Assembly: GCA_963765625.1 (NCBI GenBank)
Contig: CAVXXD010000006.1
Location: 411,137 to 475,136, forward strand
Length of the DNA stretch: 64,000 nucleotides
DNA from: CAVXXD01 sp963765625
GTDB taxonomy: Bacteria > Actinomycetota > Geothermincolia > Geothermincolales > Geothermincolaceae
Reading direction: 5' to 3'
Below the pieces are notes generated by a model. The model had not been told where the DNA came from. It ran no database searches and saw only the letters and a list, made by a program, of their open reading frames with translations. Positions 25,690 to 34,337 of this stretch are shown here, in pieces. The position numbers and the translations under genes are program-made. Position 1 is the first letter of the stretch. Every line of letters starts with the position of its first letter.

Positions 25690-26205
25690 TCAGCTGTAGG
25701 TGGTTTTCCCGGTCAACTCCTCCATGTAGCCCGCCACCGTGTAATAGATGGCGCGGTCGAAGTAGAGGACCACCTGGTTGTTGAGCTCCAGGGCCTGGTA
25801 AAGTTCCAGGTTGGTCTGGGTCAGGCCCTCGGAGAGCACCTCCAGCCAGAGGTAGCGCTTGAGCAGGATAAGGCCCATGACCACTTCTTCCAGCCCGAAG
25901 CCTTCCTGGTAACGCTGCTTGCCGATGTTCAGGTAGTAATAACGTATCTCTTCCTTTTTGGTCTCCGGCGACAGCCAGTAACCCAGGCGCTCGTAGACGG
26001 CCATGGCCCGCGTGAAGAGCTCCTCCTCGTTGAAGCGGTGGTAGGTGGGCGTATAGCGTGATTGCCGGACCTCTTTCAACCAGAGCTTCGCTACTTTGTC
26101 GGCCCTGGTTTCGATCATTTTAATGAATCTTCTGGTGAGCAATTCATCTACCTCCCGAGAGGGTTTAACGAGTCCTTCTACGGCTAGCTCAGCATTATTA
26201 TACAT
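25690..26205 (-). CDS. RsbRD N-terminal-like (globin-fold sensor) protein
   Basis: A 171-residue all-helical protein resembling the RsbRD/RsbR N-terminal sensing domain: IETRADKVAKLWLKEVRQSR, then LFTRAMAVYERLGYWLSPE and LEEVVMGLILLKRYLWLEVL. In stress-signalling proteins this non-haem globin domain precedes a STAS or kinase domain; here it stands alone. The start ATG 26205 follows GGAGAT. It has its own promoter space shared divergently with the phosphatase gene. Partner unknown. Confidence 0.7.
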   Translation of the reverse strand: MYNNAELAVEGLVKPSREVDELLTRRFIKMIETRADKVAKLWLKEVRQSRYTPTYHRFNEEELFTRAMAVYERLGYWLSPETKKEEIRYYYLNIGKQRYQEGFGLEEVVMGLILLKRYLWLEVLSEGLTQTNLELYQALELNNQVVLYFDRAIYYTVAGYMEELTGKTTYS

Positions 26206-26307
26206 TCTATCTCCATCAAATCAAAAAGAAATATCAGAGCCCCGCGGCTTTATTACGGCCTATAATAGGTGTTTGCGGGGGCCTTTCGAAACAGCGAGGA
26301 TAAACGG

Positions 26308-26940
26308 ATGGAGCTCTACCTGATACGGCACGGTGAGACCGAGATGAACCGGGCGGACATCTTCCGCGGGCGCGCCGACCCGCCCCTGAACCAGCGCGGG
26401 CTCGAGCAGGCCGGTTGTCTGGGAAAAGGCCTGGCCGGCCTGGAGTTCGAGGCGTTCTATGCCAGCCCCCTCCTGCGTTCCATGCAGACGGCCGAGGCCG
26501 CCGCCAGGCCGCACCGGGGCCAGGTGTGGCCGCTGGAACACTTCATCGACGTCGATTACGGGGAGTGGAGCGGCTTGCGGGTCGACGAGGTGCGCTCCCG
26601 CTGGCCGCGCGAGCTCTCGCTCTGGGTGGACAACCCCGCGGAGGTGGTGTTCCCGGGAGGCGAGAGCCTGGCCGGCGCCTTCTCCCGGCTCGAGCAGGGG
26701 CTCTCTTTCCTGCGGGCCAGCCACACCGGAAACGTACTGGTGGTGGGGCATAAGGTAGTTAACCGCCTGGTGCTCTGCGCCTGCCTGGGGCTGGGCCCGG
26801 AGGGTATCTGGCGGCTGGACCAGTCCAACGGGGCCGTCAACCACATCACCGCCTCGGCCATCGATGGGGGCTGGGTGGTCAGGAGCATGAACGACACCGC
26901 CCACCTCGCGACATGCATGAGCCGGGAACAGGACACCTGA
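26308..26940 (+). CDS. Histidine phosphatase family protein (phosphoglycerate-mutase-like)
   Basis: The start is ATG 26308 (MELYLIRHGETEMNRADIF), chosen for the GAGGA upstream and because the catalytic RHGE motif lies at the usual distance from it. The second Arg (ASPLLRSMQTAE), the acid (DVDYGEWSG) and the second His (VLVVGHKVVNR) complete the active site. 210 residues. The family includes alpha-ribazole phosphatase (CobC) and broad phosphatases; there are no cobalamin genes nearby, so the substrate is open. Confidence 0.9.
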   Translation: MELYLIRHGETEMNRADIFRGRADPPLNQRGLEQAGCLGKGLAGLEFEAFYASPLLRSMQTAEAAARPHRGQVWPLEHFIDVDYGEWSGLRVDEVRSRWPRELSLWVDNPAEVVFPGGESLAGAFSRLEQGLSFLRASHTGNVLVVGHKVVNRLVLCACLGLGPEGIWRLDQSNGAVNHITASAIDGGWVVRSMNDTAHLATCMSREQDT

Positions 26941-27057
26941 TCCCGGCTCGCACAATAAGCTTAACATTCATTCAGCCGGCCCGTCCATGACGCGGCACCT
27001 TGGACGCATCCGCGGCACCGGAATATAATGGGGTGAACGCCGAAGGAGTTGGTTCTT

Positions 27058-27417
27058 TTGAAGATATCGAGCCATATTGATTACCGGCTGAAGAGGCGGG
27101 CTACGCTTCGCGATTACCGTTGCGGGCTTGTTTCCGCCTACGACGTCTGCGACGCCCACCCCGAGATCGGCCGCATCGCCCGCAACATCGGGGAGGTCAC
27201 CCACCGCGACTGCCCGGTCTGTTCGAAGGAGAAGCTGCGCCGGGTCAACTTCGTCTACGGCCGCGAACTCCACGAGAACAACGGCAGGGCTTACCCCCTG
27301 GATCAGATTTTCAACGGTTTCAAGGACCGCTACCACGACTTCACCTGCTACGTGGTGGAAGTCTGCGTCTACTGCCATTGGAACCACCTGCTGGAGAGCA
27401 TGCACGTTACCAACTGA
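27058..27417 (+). CDS. DUF5318 family protein
   Basis: The start is TTG 27058 (LKISSHIDYRLKRRATLRDY), nine bases after AAGGAG. The protein matches the actinobacterial DUF5318 family along its length: VCDAHPEIGRIARNIGE, a zinc-like knuckle DCPVCSKEKLRRVNFVYG, and at the end YVVEVCVYCHWNHLLES. Two CxxC pairs suggest a bound metal. Its presence is one of the better pointers that the host is an actinobacterium. Function unknown; next gene 16 bases on. Confidence 0.88.
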   Translation: MKISSHIDYRLKRRATLRDYRCGLVSAYDVCDAHPEIGRIARNIGEVTHRDCPVCSKEKLRRVNFVYGRELHENNGRAYPLDQIFNGFKDRYHDFTCYVVEVCVYCHWNHLLESMHVTN

Positions 27418-27433
27418 AAAAGGAGGGGCCCAG

Positions 27434-27625
27434 ATGTGCGAATCCCATGCCTTCCTCGTAAAGGACGGCAAAGAGGAACTGGTCCTGGAGGACGTGGTCA
27501 CCGTACGGGAAGCGGACGGGGAGGTCTATCTCGCGAGCATCATCGGTGAAGAGATGACCTTGAACGCCGAAGTGTCCGAGATCAACCTGCTCAACCACCG
27601 CATTCTCCTGACCGCCAATCCCTGA
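27434..27625 (+). CDS. cooT: CooT-family small nickel-binding protein
   Basis: A 63-residue protein with the family hallmark MCESHAFLVKDGKEELVLED, in which Cys2 is the predicted Ni ligand, and an NLLNHRILL strand at the end. CooT helps nickel insertion into CO dehydrogenase in Rhodospirillum; many homologues occur without CO dehydrogenase nearby, as here. ATG 27434 has an AGGAGGGG site. It lies between DUF5318 and glpD in one probable operon. Confidence 0.88.
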   Translation: MCESHAFLVKDGKEELVLEDVVTVREADGEVYLASIIGEEMTLNAEVSEINLLNHRILLTANP

Positions 27626-27643
27626 AAGACAGGAGCTGATACC

Positions 27644-29296
27644 ATGGAATTTTCGGCCGCTCAGAGAAAACGTACCATGGAATCCGTCCCGGGAAAGGTC
27701 TACGACCTCCTGGTGGTGGGAGGCGGCATAACCGGGGCGTGCATCGCCCGGGACGCCGCCAGGCGCGGGCTTTCCGTTCTGCTGGTAGACAAGAACGACT
27801 GGGCCTTCGGCACCAGTTCGCGTTCTTCCAAGCTGGTGCACGGGGGCCTTCGCTACCTGGAACTCTTCGATTTCAAGCTGGTCTTCGAGGCCTGCCGGGA
27901 GCGCCGGAGGCTGCTGCTCAACGCGCCGCACCTGGTCTGGCCCCAGCCCTTCACCTTCCCCGTCTACAAGGGGGACAAGAACGGCATGTTCATGATCGGC
28001 TCCGGCCTGTGGCTATACGACTTCCTGGCGCTGTTCCGCAACGTCCACAACCACCGGCTGCACGGGCCCAAAGCACTCCTCGAGGTAGAGCCGGGGCTGG
28101 ATGCCGGCCGCCTCAAGGGCGGCGGGGTGTTCTACGACTGCGCCACTGACGACGCTCGCCTCACCCTGGCCCACGTCCAGTCCGCCTGCCTGGAGGGGGC
28201 CGACTGCCTCAGCTACTGCCGGTCGGTGGAGTTCCTCCGCCGGGGAGAGATGCTCCGCGGGGCCCTGCTGCGCGACGAATTCACCCGCAACGAGTTCGAG
28301 GCTGAGGCTCGGGTGGTGGTCAACGCCACCGGGCCCTGGACCGACGTGACCTGCTGCATCGACGATTCCTGCGCCTCGTCCAAGCTGCGCCCCACCAAGG
28401 GGGCCCACATCATCGTGCCCCGCTCGAGGCTGAACACCCGCAACGCCCTCCCCATCATGTCTCCGCGGGACCAGCGGCTGCTCTTCGTGGTCCCCTGGGG
28501 CGACTTCTCCCTTATCGGCACCACCGACACTGACTACGAGGGTGACTACGACAACGTCCACGCCGACCGCGACGATGTCGAGTACATCGTGGAGGCCGCC
28601 AACCTGGCGCTGCCCGGCGCGAAGCTGGAGATGCGCGACATCGTCAGCACCTATGCCGGCCTGCGCCCCCTCATCTGCGAGCAGGGGAGCACTGGCGTGA
28701 AGGAATCCCAGGTCTCACGCGAGCACAGCATCTACGAGAGCCCTTCCGGGCTCATCACCATCACCGGCGGCAAGCTTACCACCGCCCGCTCCATGGCCGA
28801 AGAGCTGGTCGATCTGGCGGCGCGCCGCCTGGCCGAGCGCTTCGATGTCAAGCCCGTCCCCAAGTGTGCCACCAGGTACGCCGGGGTCCAGGGCAAGGAC
28901 GGCCCCGGCTTTCCGGGGCGCCTGGAGGGCCTGGCCCGGGAATACCGCATGGGCGACGACGTCATCGGCAACCTGCAGATGCTGGGTACCGGGGCGGTAG
29001 AGGTGCTGGGGCGGGTGCGCCGTGACCTTGACCTGGGAGAGAAACTGGATGAGAACGTTCCCTACATCCGGGCCCAGGTGGAATACGCGGTTGACGCGGA
29101 GATGGCCCTGACCATCAACGACTTCATGGTGCGCCGCAGCCGCATATATTACGAGGCGCCCGACCAGGGCCTGGAAGTGCTGGAAAAAGTGGCGAACATC
29201 ATGGCCGCCAGGCTGGGCTGGGGCGTCATCGAGATGGAAGAGCAGATGAAGGAGTACCGCCGTACCGTGGAGATGTCGCGCCAGTACAAGGCTTAG
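27644..29296 (+). CDS. glpD: FAD-dependent glycerol-3-phosphate dehydrogenase
   Basis: Oxidises glycerol-3-phosphate to dihydroxyacetone phosphate, passing electrons to the quinone pool at the membrane. The FAD-binding motif is GGGITGACIARDAARRG near residue 26, followed by SSRSSKLVHGGLRYLE. The mid-protein substrate region is IIVPRSRL and FVVPWGDFSLIGTTDTDYEG, and a C-terminal GlpD cap domain follows. 550 residues, normal length. Start ATG 27644 with AGGAG upstream. No glpK or glpF is adjacent. Its stop overlaps the converging lipoprotein gene by 4 bases. Confidence 0.95.
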   Translation: MEFSAAQRKRTMESVPGKVYDLLVVGGGITGACIARDAARRGLSVLLVDKNDWAFGTSSRSSKLVHGGLRYLELFDFKLVFEACRERRRLLLNAPHLVWPQPFTFPVYKGDKNGMFMIGSGLWLYDFLALFRNVHNHRLHGPKALLEVEPGLDAGRLKGGGVFYDCATDDARLTLAHVQSACLEGADCLSYCRSVEFLRRGEMLRGALLRDEFTRNEFEAEARVVVNATGPWTDVTCCIDDSCASSKLRPTKGAHIIVPRSRLNTRNALPIMSPRDQRLLFVVPWGDFSLIGTTDTDYEGDYDNVHADRDDVEYIVEAANLALPGAKLEMRDIVSTYAGLRPLICEQGSTGVKESQVSREHSIYESPSGLITITGGKLTTARSMAEELVDLAARRLAERFDVKPVPKCATRYAGVQGKDGPGFPGRLEGLAREYRMGDDVIGNLQMLGTGAVEVLGRVRRDLDLGEKLDENVPYIRAQVEYAVDAEMALTINDFMVRRSRIYYEAPDQGLEVLEKVANIMAARLGWGVIEMEEQMKEYRRTVEMSRQYKA

Positions 29297-29892
29297 GGGG
29301 ATTGCGTTTCCCAGTACTCGTCGTCGCTGACGAACGCGCCCTTTATCACCCGCCACTTGCCGTCGATCTTTTTCAGGGTGATCTCTCCGGGCTTGTCGCG
29401 GAAGTCGTCCACCTTGTACTCGGTGGTCCCGAATATCTCCTTGCCGATGTAGCGGGTCTGGCCGCCGACTATTTTGACGACGGCGGTGTCGCCTTCCTGG
29501 GATAATGTCTCGAGCTGTATGTCCAGAAATTCTATCTCCCAGTCCTTGGAGTTCCACTGCTCCCGCAGGCCACCTACACCGTTTATGTCCTCATCCGAGG
29601 CGGGCTGCCCGCTGGCATCCTCGAAGAGGGCCGGGTCCGAGACCGCCACGAAAGCGTCGAAGTCGCGGCCCAGTTCGGAGTTCCTTGGGCCATCTGTGTC
29701 GTCCTCGTACTTCTCCCTCTTCCATTCCATGGAGCCCATCCACACCTGCACCGCGTTTTCCGGTGTGCTCAGGTCGTATTCCGACTCCCGGAAGGACGTT
29801 CCGGACACGTAATTGCCGCATCCCGCCAGCGCCAGGACGGCCAGGGACAGCGCTATCAGCGCCGCCAGTACCCGTCTCTTTCTTTTAAGCAA
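29293..29892 (-). CDS. Lipoprotein of unknown function
   Basis: The start is TTG 29892 (LLKRKRRVLAALIALSL), 8 bases after GGAGG. The lipobox is LALAGC, so it is exported and lipid-anchored. The mature part has a STPENAVQVWMGSMEWKREK segment and a C-terminal sheet ending TLKKIDGKWRVIKGAF. This ending resembles the end of the next protein upstream (YGDKWVIVNYSEV), so the two may share an NTF2/DUF4878-like fold. About 200 residues. No function assigned. Confidence 0.75.
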   Translation of the reverse strand: MLKRKRRVLAALIALSLAVLALAGCGNYVSGTSFRESEYDLSTPENAVQVWMGSMEWKREKYEDDTDGPRNSELGRDFDAFVAVSDPALFEDASGQPASDEDINGVGGLREQWNSKDWEIEFLDIQLETLSQEGDTAVVKIVGGQTRYIGKEIFGTTEYKVDDFRDKPGEITLKKIDGKWRVIKGAFVSDDEYWETQSP

Positions 29893-29965
29893 TCCGCCTA
29901 CCTCCAAGTCATACTTTTTCTATCCGATATGGCACCGTACAGTATAGATGATTCCTCCCGGCTTT

Positions 29966-30691
29966 TTAAGGGTTGCCCTCCAGCTCGGGAAATTCGCTCT
30001 CTTCGCTGGAGTTCTCGGGCATGGGCGCGGGCAGCATGACCTCCGAGTAGTTGACGATCACCCATTTGTCGCCGTACTTGACCAGTTTGACGACGCGCGG
30101 GTACTGGGCGAAGTCGACCCCGGTGGATGGGGCCATGTCATCGGCCCAGAAACCCTGGAACCAACCACCGATCAGGCGCACTTCGGCCTGGTCGCCCTGC
30201 TCCGACACCAGTTCGGTCTTGATGTCTTTCACTTCATATCTGTCGTATCCGATGTACGTCTGCACGTCCGGCTCTTCCATCTCGCCTTTCTTGATTGATT
30301 CGTAGGTCCCTGCCTCGGTGGTGTTCTTGAGAAAGCCCATCACGTCCTTTTTCTCGATGGCGCCGAAGAAATCTTGCACGGTTTTTTCGGGTGCGCTGAG
30401 GGACTCCGAGGTGGCCATCACTATCACCACGACGATCACCACGGCCAGTGCGCCGAGGAGGACCAGCCCCACCCAGGGCTTGCTCCAACGCGACCTGACG
30501 CGGCGGCGCCTCCCCAGCACGTCCGCGTCCAGGCCCATAACCTCGGCCTCGCGCCTTATGCGGGCCGCCTCGCGGTCGGTCCGGCGCTTGCTGACCTCGC
30601 GCTCATGCTCGACTTCTCTCAGCTTCTCGTTGCACTCCTCGCAGTAACGGCGCCCCTCGGGGTTCTCAAAACCACAGTTGTGGCAGATCAA
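29966..30691 (-). CDS. Zinc-ribbon membrane protein with extracytoplasmic domain
   Basis: The start is TTG 30691 (LICHNCGFENPEGRRYCEEC), because AGGAGG precedes it; the upstream GTG 30733 has no site. The zinc ribbon (CHNCG...CEEC) is followed by a basic coiled stretch, one membrane helix (VGLVLLGALAVVIVVVIVMA) and an outer domain beginning SAPEKTVQDFFGAIEKKDVM. The outer domain is NTF2/DUF4878-like and ends with DKWVIVNYSEVMLP. About 241 residues. Neighbouring zinc-ribbon genes suggest a lineage-specific family; role unknown. Confidence 0.72.
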   Translation of the reverse strand: MICHNCGFENPEGRRYCEECNEKLREVEHEREVSKRRTDREAARIRREAEVMGLDADVLGRRRRVRSRWSKPWVGLVLLGALAVVIVVVIVMATSESLSAPEKTVQDFFGAIEKKDVMGFLKNTTEAGTYESIKKGEMEEPDVQTYIGYDRYEVKDIKTELVSEQGDQAEVRLIGGWFQGFWADDMAPSTGVDFAQYPRVVKLVKYGDKWVIVNYSEVMLPAPMPENSSEESEFPELEGNP

Positions 30692-30811
30692 GTCTCCAGC
30701 CTCCTTTTGACGGGTTTCGGTTAACTCGAGCACTCAAAACATGCTCTTATACATATTATTCTACATTGACAGCTTTTGTCCTGAATTGGTTCCCGGAGCC
30801 GCAATGAAGAA

Positions 30812-30832
30812 GGGGCGGGCAAGGCCCGCCCC
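30812..30832 (-). terminator. GC-rich hairpin after the zinc-ribbon gene
   Basis: A perfect 9-base stem ggggcgggc / gcccgcccc with a 3-base loop lies 20 bases after the zinc-ribbon gene's stop at 30,853. The following T run is poor, so termination efficiency is uncertain. Confidence 0.6.
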
Positions 30833-30852
30833 TCGCTTGTTTCAGCCGGGTC

Positions 30853-31341
30853 CTAGAAACGGTTCCCGCACTCGGGGCAGAAGGCCGCACCTTCCGCCAC
30901 GGCCGTGCCGCAGTTGGGGCAGGTGGCGCCAGCCGGCGCGGCGGGCGGCGCGGGGGGAGCCGGCGCTGCCGATGGGGGAGCGGGTGGAGCCGCTGCCGCG
31001 GGAGGCGCGGGGGGAGCCGCGGTGCCGGCGCCGGGCGGCGGCGGTGCGGCGGCGGCTCTGGCCTCCGCGGCTGCCTGCTTCTGCGCCTCGATCTCCTGCT
31101 GGGCCTGGATTATCTGCCTTTCCACCTCGAACACCTGCTCTGCCTGGGCCCGCAGGGCGGCCTCGTCCAGGGCCCCGGCGCGAAACTGGTCGCAGACCGT
31201 GTTGCCCAGCTGTTTGGCCAGATCTTCCCGCTGCTTGTTCAGGGCGTTCAGCTGGCCCGACCCCTTGGTCCCCTTGATCGCGTCGTCGAGCTGGGCGCCA
31301 AGCCCCTGGGCCTGCTCCTTGACCTTGTCGAAAAAGCCCAT
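30853..31341 (-). CDS. Coiled-coil protein with Ala/Pro linker and C-terminal zinc ribbon
   Basis: The start is ATG 31341 (MGFFDKVKEQAQGLGAQLDD), behind GAGGAGG. The first 85 residues are helical and coiled-coil-like, with ALDEAALRAQAEQVFEVERQ. Then comes a low-complexity linker of Ala and Pro of about 45 residues, and a zinc ribbon CPNCGTAVAEGAAFCPECG. Such proteins are annotated only as zinc-ribbon domain proteins. It probably follows the gltA-like gene in one transcript (22 bases apart). Confidence 0.78.
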   Translation of the reverse strand: MGFFDKVKEQAQGLGAQLDDAIKGTKGSGQLNALNKQREDLAKQLGNTVCDQFRAGALDEAALRAQAEQVFEVERQIIQAQQEIEAQKQAAAEARAAAAPPPPGAGTAAPPAPPAAAAPPAPPSAAPAPPAPPAAPAGATCPNCGTAVAEGAAFCPECGNRF

Positions 31342-31362
31342 CACCAACACCTCCTCTTTCTT

Positions 31363-32773
31363 TTAAAAGTCCGGCTCCTCGCCGGTCAATTTCCTGTGGA
31401 TACTCCGGGCGGCACGCTTGCCCGCCCCCATGGCCTCGATCACCGTGGCCGAGCCGGTGACGATGTCTCCTCCGGCGTAGATGCCGGGGATAGAAGTCTC
31501 GCCCGTCTCCTCGTTCAATTGTACGTAACCCCAGCGGTTCAGTTCCAGGCCGGGCAGGGTGCACGGCAACAGCGGGTTGGCACGGGTGCCGATGGCCATG
31601 ACCACCAGGTCGCAGTCGATGGTGAACTCCGATCCCTCGATGGGCACGGGGCGCCGCCGGCCGCTGTCGTCCGGCTCGCCCAGCTCCATCTGGAGACAGG
31701 TCATGCCAGCCACGCGCCCTTGGTCCCCGAGTATCTCGGTGGGCAGGGTGAGGAAGCGGAACTGTACGCCTTCCTCTTCCGCGTGGTGTATCTCTTCCGC
31801 CCTCGCCGGCATCTCCGCCGCCGAGCGCCGGTAGACCAGGAAGACCTCGTCCGCGCCCAGGCGCAGGCCGGTGCGGGCGCTGTCCAGGGCCACGTTGCCT
31901 CCGCCCACCACCGCCACCCGGCGGCCGCGCTTGATGGGGGTGTCGTATTCGGGGAAGAGGTAGGCCTTCATCAGGTTGGAGCGGGTGAGGTACTCGTTGG
32001 CGGAGTAGACGCCATTGAGGTTCTCCCCGGGAATGTTCATGAAGGTGGGCAGGCCGGCCCCGATGCCTATGAAGGCGGCCTCGTACCCTTCGGCCATCAG
32101 CTGCTGGATGGTCAGGGTCCGCCCGATCACCTGGTCGTAGACGAACCTAACTCCCAGCCGGGAGATATAGTCCACCTCCCGGTGGACGATGCTCTTGGGG
32201 AGGCGGAACTCGGGGATGCCGTAGGTGAGCACGCCGCCGGGAGCGTGCAGGGCTTCGAACAGGGCTCACTTCGTGGCCGGCCCGCGCCAGGTCGCCGGCG
32301 CAGGTGAGCCCGGCCGGGCCGGAGCCGATCACCGCGACCTTCTTCCCGGTGGGCGGCTTGATCTCCGGCAGCCCCGCCTCGCCCTTTTCGGCCTCGTAAT
32401 CGGCCGCCAGGCGCTCCAGGCGCCCGATGGCCACCGGGTTGCCCTTCTTGTTCAGGGTGCAGACCTTCTCGCACTGGTCCTCCTGGGGGCAGACCCGGCC
32501 ACAGACGGCGGGCAGGCTATTACGGTTTTTCAGGGTCAGGATAGCTGAGTCCAGGTCGCCATCCTCGATGTTTTTGATGAAGGCGGGGATGTCGATCTCC
32601 ACCGGGCAGCCGGCTACGCACGGCGCCTTCTTGCACTGCAGGCAGCGGGCCGCTTCCTGCCGCCCCTGCTCCACCGAGTACCCCAGCGCTACTTCCTTGA
32701 AATTGCCGTTACGCTCGCCGGCAGGTTGCTCCGGCATGGGCGTGCGCGGCTTCTTGTGATCGTCTTTCGCCAT
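31363..32773 (-). CDS. gltA: NADPH-dependent glutamate synthase-like oxidoreductase (one frameshift)
   Basis: This is the small-subunit type of glutamate synthase/NfnB/SfrB. It has an N-terminal Fe-S domain (CLQCKKAPCVAGCPVEIDIP and CGRVCPQEDQCEKVC), an FAD motif (VAVIGSGPAGLTCAGDLARA) and an NADPH-binding half (VAVVGGGNVALDSARTG). The frame breaks near 32,266: deleting one G in gaagtgagccctg restores VTLFEALHAPGGVLTYGIPE. Restored length is about 469 residues, usual for GltA. No large glutamate synthase or NfnA subunit is adjacent, so it may work as a stand-alone homotetramer. The break is most simply a sequence error. Confidence 0.85.
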
Positions 32774-32816
32774 TTATGCTCCTCCCGTGGCTATCTCTCG
32801 TTTTTTATCTATTTAA

Positions 32817-34315
32817 CTACCCCGGCCTCCCGGCTTCAACCACGATTCTTCCACGTCCCTCGCCCCGGTCACGGGCTAGGTCGTTTCCGGTAAACATGTA
32901 GCAGGTGGCCAGCATCAGCCAGAAGCGGTTCAGCCGGTCCCACTCGCGCATGGCCAGGAAGGGTATGACCCATACCATGTACCAGGAGAAGAGGTACGAA
33001 GTGGTGAGGATGAAAGAGATGAGTATCCACGTCCAGTTGTCGAGGAGGTCTTCGCGCGAGCGGCAGCGCAGGGTGAAGCGGGCGAACAGGCCGAGGAAGA
33101 CCAGGCCCAGCAGCGCGCGGGTGCAGGTGGAAGCCAGGCTTTCCGCCGTCTCCAGGGGCAGCGCGCAGGACATGGTGGAAGACCTGTGTGAAAGAATATC
33201 TCGCGCACGTTGCCCACGCTGAAGGCCGTGTGAAGCTTGAGGTTGTCGAAGGTGGTGCGCAAGGTGGAGAAGCCCTCCCAGAACGGCGCGAACAGGAGCA
33301 CCGATACCACCAGCACGATGGCCAGGCAGACGGCCAGGGTCTTCAGCTTGTCCCTCCACAGCGCCCGGCGGCGCACCAGGTAGACGATCAGCGCCACCAG
33401 CAGTATCACCGTGGCATACTTGGTCATCACCGACAGGGTCATGCTGAGTACCGCCGCCCAGGGGTGGTCCGACATCACCAGGTAGAGAGCCAGCACGGCG
33501 AAGAAGGCCATCATCACGTCGTTGTGGCCTCCCCCGGCGGAGGCCACCAGCACCAGGGGGTTCCAGGCGTAGAGCATGGTGCCCAGCACCTGCCGGCGCG
33601 GGTAGAAGCGCCCCAGCAGGGCCCAGATGAGCAAGGTGTTGCCTAGGTGGAAAAGGGCCAGCGAGACCTTGCTGGCATAGATGCTCGCGGTCACCCCCAC
33701 CCCCGCCGTCTTGACCAGCCCCATGGAGAAGAGGGTGTAGAACGGGCCGTAGACTATGGGGGTGTTCTTCCAGTAGGTGCTGGTGAAGGGGAGGATGGAG
33801 TCGCCCATGAACCTCTGGGGGCTGGAGGTGTAGGGGTTGGCGCCGTAGATCGCCTTTATTTTGCCGTAGTAGATGTTGGAGAAGACGTCGCGGCTGAAGA
33901 GGGGCGGCAGCAGGACGAGGATCAGGCAGAGGCCCGCGGCCACGCTGAGGATCACCCCCAGCCGCTTGTCCTCCCGGTTGCGGAAGATGTAGATGGCCCA
34001 GCTGTAGACCAGGATGAGCAAGGCTATCACCACGAAGGCGCTGAGCTGCAGCTGCAGGGCGGAAGCCCGGTCCAGGCCGATGAACCGGATGACGTCGCGC
34101 AGGAAATCGTTGCGGTAGGCGGCTACCTGGATGGGGGAGTTCTTTCCGATGATGTTGATGGGCGCCAGCGAGAGCACTGCCAGGGTCAGGTAGAGGAAGA
34201 AGGTCGAGCAGAGCATGCCCACGTAGCCCACCTCACCGGTGAGAGAGGCACGTACGTTATCCCTCCAGGTGACGGCTGCCTGTTCGTCAGTTGTTTCGAT
34301 TGTCATATCGTCCAT
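32817..34315 (-). CDS. Polytopic glycosyltransferase (GT87/DUF2029-like), one frameshift
   Basis: A membrane protein with about ten helices, starting at ATG 34315 (MDDMTIETTDEQAAV) or 34306. Early features are VGMLCSTFFLYLTLAVLSLA and a lumenal loop with FSRDVFSNIYYGKIKAIYGANPY. The pattern of an Asp after the first helices, then AWNPLVLVASAGGGHNDVMM, is typical of polyprenol-phosphate-mannose-dependent transferases (MptA/MptB or GT87). The frame breaks near 33,180 (after VREIFFHT) and continues as RALLGLVFLGLFARFTLRC. It probably builds an actinobacterial envelope glycan; the substrate is inferred only. Confidence 0.75.
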
Positions 34316-34337
34316 AGGGCGGAAGCTTTCCCTCGGG

